Origin: Candidatus Lokiarchaeota archaeon
GTDB lineage: Archaea; Asgardarchaeota; Thorarchaeia; Thorarchaeales; Thorarchaeaceae
DNA length: 64,000 nucleotides
Direction: 5' to 3'
Assembly (NCBI GenBank): GCA_014730275.1
Contig: WJIL01000108.1
Coordinates: 1-64,000, forward strand
Both the position numbers and the translations under genes were made by a program. The notes beneath the pieces were generated by a model that saw only the letters and a list, made by a program, of their open reading frames with translations, was not told where the DNA came from and searched no databases. Positions 59,201 through 64,000 of this stretch are shown here, piece after piece (position 1 is the first letter of the stretch; each line of letters starts with the position of its first letter).

Positions 59201-62200
59201 ACAGTCTCATTCAAATGATATGAGGTGTCATTGGTTGTACAGGTTAGGTCTAATTGATAGAGCTTCAGGAGACAGGTTCGGTTAGGGGACTGGGCATTAG
59301 TCCATAATGCATTACTGCTCAGGTATTGACCCCATAGATACACATAGCCAAGTTCGTCAGATGTGGTGAGATTATACAGAAAACGAAATGCTCCGGCACT
59401 ATCAGTTGTTTTGTTGAACTGATAGACATCCGTGCTATTCGCATAATATACGGAAACAGTCTCTCCTGCAATGGGGGCACCATTCTCCGCAAATGTCAAC
59501 GTACCCGAAAACTCGATTACTTCATCAAGATGATATTCCGTTGCATTCGTATTTCCGGATATACTGAGCTGATAGAGTCGTAAGGTCAGAGGGGGATCCA
59601 ATGCAGCGGTTGCATTATCATAGAGCCTTGTAGGTGAAAGGTAATAGACGTCGACATTGACTGTAGAAGGTCCATCACTTGAAGTTAGATTATAGTAGAA
59701 GTTATAATCACCAGTGTCATTCGTCGTTACGCTGAAGACTTGGAGAGTTCCATTATCCCAATGAATGTACACCGTTGTATCGTTAGCGGGGGTTCCATTG
59801 ATTGTCAGAGTACCGAAAATATGCGCGGTCTCATTCAGATAGTAATCGGTACTATTCGAGGAGACGGTAATCGACGAGTCATAGTTGGTTACTTCCTCTA
59901 AGATATGGACTGACTCGTTTCCTGCTATAGCAGGCGAGGGGGCACTAACATTTACCCAGACTTCTGTAGTACTGAGCTCGTGATAGAAGGGTATGGTATA
60001 GTCATATGAGTATCCTCCTGTGGAGTTGGTGATAGTGGCAGTCAGGTTGTATGTACCCGTACTATTATGCCACCAGATTGTCACTTGGAGGTCTTGGACA
60101 TATGCAGGAATCTCGGGAAGGTAGACAAAACCATCGATTGTGATGTTTTCGAGAAGATGAACTGGATTGGGATTTGTTTCAATATCTATCACCAAATCCC
60201 AGCGTTTTACTGTGATAGTAAGGTTCTCAGATTTACATGATTCATATTCAGAATCGATGGAGTTGAATTCAACCCAGTAGGTTACTTCTCCTTCATAGCC
60301 TGCAGATACATTGTAGTTGAACTCGTAATAGCCGTTCGTATCCGTTGACGTGGTATCTACCTCTGTTAGGTCTGTTCCATTCTTCCACCAAAGGCTGACA
60401 TCGTATCCCTCCAGTCCACTCCCATTAATTGCATTTCTGAGGCTTCCGTTTACTGTAAGTATTTCCCAAATATGCACGGGTTCAGGATCCTGTGGCTCTG
60501 ATTCAATGCTCAGGTTAGTTAAACCACTCCGAACTTCGATATCGAAAATAGTGCTCCAGTTTCCTTCAATCAAATCATATGAGGTGGTCCAGTTAACCTT
60601 CGCTGAGAAATTACCAGTTGATTGATCCGATGGAATAGTGTAGTCATATGAAAAGCCACCAGAGCTGTTAGTTGTTGTGGTGTCGATCTGTGCATCATCA
60701 AAGAAAACGCCTATGGTTTCGCTCGCAAGTGGCGTTCCATTTAGGAGTTGAAGGATTCCTTCATAGTGAAGTGTACTGCCGCGGTACACTGATTCAGGTG
60801 AGATATCCAATGAAAAACCAATCCGCCCCAACAGAGTTACAGTAGAATTGTCCGCGGACCGTGCAGGTAGAAGCTCAGGATACCCCTCTTCAGTATATTC
60901 TCCTGCATATTGCGCCCAGACAGTATGATTGCCAGTCGTCATTCGAAAGGTATCGAGAGGATCCACATAGATATCCAGTTCATATGTGCCATCAGATTGA
61001 ATAGTGGCATTAGCATACCATCCTTCGTCCCACATAATCTGCATCTGATCATTGTCGAGTGTGCTGCCATCAACAGGTTCACCGTCTCGTGTCATCAAAC
61101 CGTGAACATGTATCGTATCTTCCCAATAGGCTGAATAGTTATCTAAACCCATTTTTAGGTTCATATCAACAGTTTCACTGATGAAAAATCCGTTCTCAGT
61201 TTGAGCAGAAGACGTTGGACGAAGTGGATCGGGTTGCCCAGTAGCATAAACTGAAGTGTAGTTCGTTATGGAGAAAGAACTCCCTTGCCAAGTCGCGGTG
61301 ATATTATGAGCTCCTGTACTCGCGTTACTTGGAAATGTGTAGGTGATGTTTGCCAAAGGCAACTGGGAGCCTTGTTCTATCGTTGAGTTGCCCATATACA
61401 CATCATCGGTCTGATCATAGAAGTGAATTGTCTCAGGAGCACTGACAGGTTGATTCTGAACCATAAGCAGCGAGCTCAGATTAAATGGTTCACCAATAAT
61501 AGCCCATGGCTGGAATGAACTTGGCCATACCCATAATTCAACATCACCTTGACCAGTATTCTCGGGAATGTCGGTAACTCCAATGTCTCCTGTCAAAGGA
61601 AGGGGTACGACCTGAATCCATTCTCCACCCCCGCCTGCTGTGGGAATATAGACCTCGGACCAGAAGATCATGTGCTTCACTTTGACAACACGGCGGCCAT
61701 TTTCTGCATCCCCAACTGCATATCCCGCGACCATTCGTGCAGGTATGTCGAGTTCTCTCATGAAGACAGAGTATGCTGTAGCGAAATCCATCGGAAGACC
61801 ACCGCCACGCTCAAGAAACCAGTCGGTAACTTCTCGTCCTTCCGCGGGTCGTTCCTGATATTCGTCTGGACCAATCATTAGATCGAAGTTATTCCTGAAA
61901 TACAAGTCAACAGCCATCGCCTTATCATAGGCATCATCTCCAACATCTTCGAATTGAGAGACGTTGTCAATTACACGTTGCGTCAAATCTACCCCTTCCA
62001 GAGTAGAATACAATGAGCTCACATCAGCAGGGGCAGAGGTGCCAGGCAAAGCATCGTTGGAGATACTATCAATGTCCTGATTTGTGTATGTGATATTATA
62101 ACTTACGAGAACATTCTCGCCCGTGGTACCTGAAAGAAGGGGGCTGAAGAGTACGGTTCCGTATTCATCGATCTCCAAATCGTATTCACGTAGCCTATCA

Positions 62201-62793
62201 CGAGGGTAGGTTCTAAATGAATCCTCAACGATTTTCACTTCAGGAAACAAGGAGGGCAGTTCTATACTACCAACATTCGGTCCCACAGTTACATTCAAGA
62301 ATACGCGATAAATTGTGCGATTCTGAGATTCTGCTTCTTCCTGGGTTATCAGAGTTAGAGATTCTTGAGAATCCAAGCTCTTACTCCAACTAGATCCGGT
62401 ATAGCTGTCATAAGCGGTTTTCCGCCATAACTGGGCTGGATTCTGCGGCTCTACAGCGAATAATACATCTTCAAGATGATCAGTCAAATTATCAGGTAAT
62501 TCCTGATCCATTGGGACATCCGTATAGTTGACATCATCAAACCAATTGGTTCTTCCACCAGCCCAATTCAAGTCATAGGGCCACTCTTCCACTTCATCAT
62601 ATTCCTCGTGTGGATTTTGTGTACGGACATTTCCGGTCTGTACAAAATAAAAGGTGGTCAATGCCCAAGCTAGCGTTGCTAGTAAGAACATGGTGCTAAT
62701 CAGTGTGACCAAACTCATCCTTCTGCGAGTTACTTTCTTTGTAGCAGCACTCAACTGGTGGACCTCACATAATGCAGTTCTTACTGATTCCAT
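56278..62793 (-). CDS. giant surface protein: inactive transglutaminase-like domain plus about 16 Ig-like repeats
   Basis: 2171 residues from ATG 62793 (a TTG precedes it). Basic cytosolic start (KKVTRRR), membrane helix (about 27-52), an N-terminal extracellular domain, then a transglutaminase-like domain (about 280-410). It reads GGGLPMDFATAYSVFMRELDIPARMVAGYAVG, then HMIFWSEVYIP and EWIQVVPLP. At the usual catalytic positions Cys is Pro (near residue 334), the His-Ala-Trp is Ile-Phe-Trp and the Asp of W-x-x-V-D-P is Val, so it should be catalytically dead. About 16 beta-sandwich repeats of 95-105 residues follow, with dozens of N-x-S/T sequons, then a C-terminal membrane helix and basic tail (LVLIRKHRYSGHSRF). 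First gene of the operon. Confidence 0.85.
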   Translation of the reverse strand: MESVRTALCEVHQLSAATKKVTRRRMSLVTLISTMFLLATLAWALTTFYFVQTGNVRTQNPHEEYDEVEEWPYDLNWAGGRTNWFDDVNYTDVPMDQELPDNLTDHLEDVLFAVEPQNPAQLWRKTAYDSYTGSSWSKSLDSQESLTLITQEEAESQNRTIYRVFLNVTVGPNVGSIELPSLFPEVKIVEDSFRTYPRDRLREYDLEIDEYGTVLFSPLLSGTTGENVLVSYNITYTNQDIDSISNDALPGTSAPADVSSLYSTLEGVDLTQRVIDNVSQFEDVGDDAYDKAMAVDLYFRNNFDLMIGPDEYQERPAEGREVTDWFLERGGGLPMDFATAYSVFMRELDIPARMVAGYAVGDAENGRRVVKVKHMIFWSEVYIPTAGGGGEWIQVVPLPLTGDIGVTDIPENTGQGDVELWVWPSSFQPWAIIGEPFNLSSLLMVQNQPVSAPETIHFYDQTDDVYMGNSTIEQGSQLPLANITYTFPSNASTGAHNITATWQGSSFSITNYTSVYATGQPDPLRPTSSAQTENGFFISETVDMNLKMGLDNYSAYWEDTIHVHGLMTRDGEPVDGSTLDNDQMQIMWDEGWYANATIQSDGTYELDIYVDPLDTFRMTTGNHTVWAQYAGEYTEEGYPELLPARSADNSTVTLLGRIGFSLDISPESVYRGSTLHYEGILQLLNGTPLASETIGVFFDDAQIDTTTTNSSGGFSYDYTIPSDQSTGNFSAKVNWTTSYDLIEGNWSTIFDIEVRSGLTNLSIESEPQDPEPVHIWEILTVNGSLRNAINGSGLEGYDVSLWWKNGTDLTEVDTTSTDTNGYYEFNYNVSAGYEGEVTYWVEFNSIDSEYESCKSENLTITVKRWDLVIDIETNPNPVHLLENITIDGFVYLPEIPAYVQDLQVTIWWHNSTGTYNLTATITNSTGGYSYDYTIPFYHELSTTEVWVNVSAPSPAIAGNESVHILEEVTNYDSSITVSSNSTDYYLNETAHIFGTLTINGTPANDTTVYIHWDNGTLQVFSVTTNDTGDYNFYYNLTSSDGPSTVNVDVYYLSPTRLYDNATAALDPPLTLRLYQLSISGNTNATEYHLDEVIEFSGTLTFAENGAPIAGETVSVYYANSTDVYQFNKTTDSAGAFRFLYNLTTSDELGYVYLWGQYLSSNALWTNAQSPNRTCLLKLYQLDLTCTTNDTSYHLNETVEISGQLTYSINGTPIEGQDVTIFWDWHNGTIRTFSAGQTNGTGGYAYYYNLSVPKEEPATVTIWAESNNSVSLWDNATSAPGFDIDLILYSPEFSMDVVSTIYLDQTLLIQGHLTYTGGSPVLDGVDVNIYHQSGGSWTLIQTATTNSTGGFSYAYEFQVPPQGPGDYYFKCNYTSTDPLVDNATTSEIVVTAQKYSTNLTLSVSPNPIYLNRTLYFDGNLTFVHNSSGVSNAYVAIWWDNGTLILLANLPTGPDGSFSFSYSKMKEDTVWTGIDVFANYSGTLFISSVESSHDSVTLEQWPTIVNFDTGTYEFHPTDTVTITGNLSWDLNPDEPYTSAPVQVLFDGVVVETGTTAGDGSFSIDWQIPGSTESGDHEIVVQYWSSDNWIADYNSTAPITLNVSRYAIEWAFTAVPNPVYLTEYLNVSGTATLDNGTPYAGATIEIYWDHVVDGQDEELLFTLITNGDGEFGRVFQIDLSVPTGITYFFANCSPSEAYIASGSSSMVAVSIEQIPVDITGTVSNSTVYLNESRIFSGNLTFANGTAMTGYDVELYIGSVLVSSTTVEDVVTGYFEIEYTFSWNWTAGNTTYQLRFDRPTEAYEQAATGEQTISVWDQVQIDLGEQSVFSIARGESITVPGVITSGGGPIANLSVFLRANGTDTGASATTDASGVFEITLSSNQDTEIGVYLLLAEIDDSNYEIIDPIEMWSITVQMPSELGVELATDRSLLPGENFTARISLHDADGGLIPDATVMVYLNSTFLSNYSINTVDLVTLQVSIPPSWTQSGYFILRAEYPGGELFTPSSAEETSSLHIFIDFSFTSNTPSRVAPGQDFTISGRCVDSEGRAIINRDITINLNGSTSEAITTGQNGRISYAVTAPGSEGDLSYQITLLSDVENISIGPYVVEVRRTTGVPGDTLWSIGWIAIIGVEVIVGLVLIRKHRYSGHSRFRSISVETLNHLHGQDSFRITRG
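56490..61510 (-). repeat. array of about 16 diverged Ig-like protein repeats
   Basis: Within the giant gene, units of about 300 bases recur. The common protein pattern is Y-x-L-[ND]-E-x-x-x-[FI]-x-G-x-L-x-x-x-N-G-T-P, then V-x-I-x-W-x-N-G-T, then T-N-x-T-G-x-[YF]-x-[YF]-x-Y-N-[LI], ending in a strand and a short linker (for instance YQLDL or KRWDL) opening the next. The units are well diverged, so the array is old rather than a recent slippage product. Closest to Big/CARDB-like bacterial-type Ig folds. Confidence 0.75.
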
Positions 62794-62942
62794 CAAGCGA
62801 AATTTGATCTCGGGGTGAAAACCGGCGTGGCTTGTCGAGATATTCTAACCTGAATAAGTTCTAATTTAATGGTTTCTTGCTGGTAGGTCCTTGAGAAATC
62901 GAACCCAAAAGGATTTGATGCCGGTATCGCAAGACGCGAATC

Positions 62943-63536
62943 ATGTTTCCCGAAGAAGCTATCCGGTCCTATTCCAAGGAAATTCTGTCAAATTCAGAAA
63001 GAGGTGCACATTCCTTCAGCCATGTTGAACGGGTCTATGCTATCGCAAGAGACCTAGGTGAGAAATTGGGTGCGAATATGAGGATCCTGGGAGCTGCAGC
63101 TCTTCTTCATGATATCGGCAGACCAAAGGAAGAGAAGACCGGAAAATCACATGCTATACTATCAGGTGAGATGAGCAGAGAGTTTCTTCGTGATTCGGGT
63201 TATGAGAAGGACGAAATTGCGGAGGTTATTGATGCAATTCGGACGCATCGCTTCAGCGAAAATATTGAACCGAATTCGCTTGAAGGAGAAATACTCAGCG
63301 ATGCCGATAAACTGGATGCGATGGGCGCAATCGGAGTGTTCCGAGCTATTGCCAGAGCCACTCTGAGGGATTTAGGAATACCTGGCTTTCTGAAGCATGC
63401 TGAAGAGAAGCTCTTGAAGCTTGTTGACTGTATGTACACTGAAGAAGCTCAGAAAATTGCTGAAAAAAGACATAATCTCTTACACAGCTTTGTAGAAGAA
63501 CTAAAAGGCGAAATCCGAACTAACGGTGTCTATTGA
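62943..63536 (+). CDS. HD domain phosphohydrolase
   Basis: 197 residues. Metal ligands of the HD superfamily in order: His in GAHSFSHVERV, HD in LLHDIGRPKEE, His in DAIRTHRFSEN and Asp in ILSDADKLDAMGAIGVFRA. This is the YedJ/PF01966-type short HD protein. Likely a nucleotide or phosphomonoester hydrolase. Its 3' end overlaps the convergent CYTH gene by seven bases. Confidence 0.92.
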   Translation: MFPEEAIRSYSKEILSNSERGAHSFSHVERVYAIARDLGEKLGANMRILGAAALLHDIGRPKEEKTGKSHAILSGEMSREFLRDSGYEKDEIAEVIDAIRTHRFSENIEPNSLEGEILSDADKLDAMGAIGVFRAIARATLRDLGIPGFLKHAEEKLLKLVDCMYTEEAQKIAEKRHNLLHSFVEELKGEIRTNGVY

Positions 63537-64000
63537 TTCAAGAGTAGTTCCAAGTAGCTCTCGCGTATGGATTCATATTCTCCCGATAGAAGTCTATCAA
63601 GTAATTCGAAGAGAGCTGTTCTGCTTGATTCCATTCGCTGCTTGTCTTCTACCACTTTCTCCGCTTCTAGAAACCAGCCAAGGTTCTCCACGCAGTCTAG
63701 GGCCAGTGAAATATCATCTATACAGAAATAGCTGCGCTCTTTCCTAACACGAGCAACCTTTGTGAAACCTACTGCTTCAAGTATAGTCTCCATTGTTTTG
63801 CCCGAATCAATACCCACGGAGAGTTCCTCTCGAGTCTTGCTAATAGAATCCATTTTGGCACCTTTGTACGTGAGTTCATATCTAGGCGTCAATTTCATTG
63901 AATCCTCACCTGGGAGGGGTTCAGAGATGATTTTTCGGATACGTAGTGCTTCATCAGTGTCAGCAAAGGAGTATTGAGGGTGGTCGAGATAGAGATCCTC
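63530..64000 (-). CDS. CYTH domain protein (class IV adenylate cyclase / triphosphatase family), N-terminus cut by window end
   Basis: The frame is open to base 64000; 156 residues are visible. EDLYLDHPQYSFADTDEALRIRK, then PRYELTYKGAKMD, SKTREEL, GFTKVARVRKERSYFCIDDISLALDCVENLGWFLEAEKVV match the CYTH tunnel fold strand by strand (D-x-Y-x-D, A-L-R-I-R, E-L-T-Y-K-G, K-x-R-E-E, V-x-K-x-R, L-D-x-V-x-x-L-G-x-F-x-E-x-E). The E-x-E-x-K start motif lies outside the window. Archaeal members act as triphosphatases or make cAMP; which applies is unknown. Confidence 0.9.
   Translation of the reverse strand, partial: EDLYLDHPQYSFADTDEALRIRKIISEPLPGEDSMKLTPRYELTYKGAKMDSISKTREELSVGIDSGKTMETILEAVGFTKVARVRKERSYFCIDDISLALDCVENLGWFLEAEKVVEDKQRMESSRTALFELLDRLLSGEYESIRESYLELLLNQ

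Noticed and set aside
1-64000. Insertion sequences, integrases, prophage or attachment sites
   Set aside because: No transposase or integrase motifs and no long terminal or direct repeats bounding a segment were seen; gene density and style are even throughout.

Overview
The window reads as a piece of an Asgard archaeal chromosome, most likely a Thorarchaeia-like lineage. It carries a two-domain gelsolin homologue (12432-13028) and two adjacent profilin-like genes (46964-47338 and 47419-47799). Alongside these eukaryotic-type actin regulators are archaeal features: a uS19 of the archaeal/eukaryotic S15e type, GTP-dependent PEP carboxykinase, TrmB/PadR/ArsR-type winged-helix regulators, and TATA boxes about 25 bp ahead of many start codons (leaderless transcripts). 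The lineage call is an inference from gene content. No rRNA, tRNA, CRISPR array or insertion sequence was seen.

Layout. 1-11 kb: end of a metallo-beta-lactamase-fold protein, DJ-1/PfpI protein, LarA-type racemase, TspO-like membrane protein, zinc-ribbon proteins, endonuclease III, a flavodoxin and a heterodimeric ABC exporter, then an unknown protein paired with a winged-helix regulator. 11-20 kb: a long non-coding stretch with several hairpins, the gelsolin gene, a GNAT enzyme, an alpha/beta hydrolase, an electron-transfer flavoprotein pair with a ferredoxin-fused alpha subunit, and a phosphoglucosamine-mutase family enzyme. 20-28 kb: TPR protein, GNAT, a stand-alone rps19, a PadR-regulated MacB/LolD-like ABC system, an SLC13/ArsB-like permease and PEPCK. 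28-38 kb: hydrolase, DUF362 and DUF3795 proteins, a TrmB regulator with two matching palindromes beside it, a ferredoxin-domain protein, MsrB and an aldo/keto reductase, a tyrosine phosphatase, a membrane-anchored nuclease-like protein, an M42 aminopeptidase and a large winged-helix protein. 38-50 kb: secreted proteins including a subtilisin-like protease with a structured 5' leader, two MFS transporters, a methyltransferase, a winged-helix regulator behind repeated palindromes, the profilin pair, DUF167 and an OPT transporter.

50.6-62.8 kb is the most striking region. One minus-strand operon of six closely spaced genes encodes, in transcription order, a 2171-residue membrane-anchored surface protein (a transglutaminase-fold domain whose catalytic residues appear lost, followed by about 16 Ig-like repeats rich in N-glycosylation sequons), a DUF4129-like protein, a DUF4350-like protein, a MoxR AAA+ ATPase, a DUF58 protein with a VWA metal site, and a polytopic membrane protein. 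MoxR/DUF58/DUF4129/DUF4350 modules are known as uncharacterised co-occurring families. Here the module is coupled to a giant adhesin-like protein, suggesting ATPase-driven assembly or maturation of a cell-surface structure (inference).

62.9-64 kb: an HD-domain phosphohydrolase and a CYTH-domain protein cut by the window edge.
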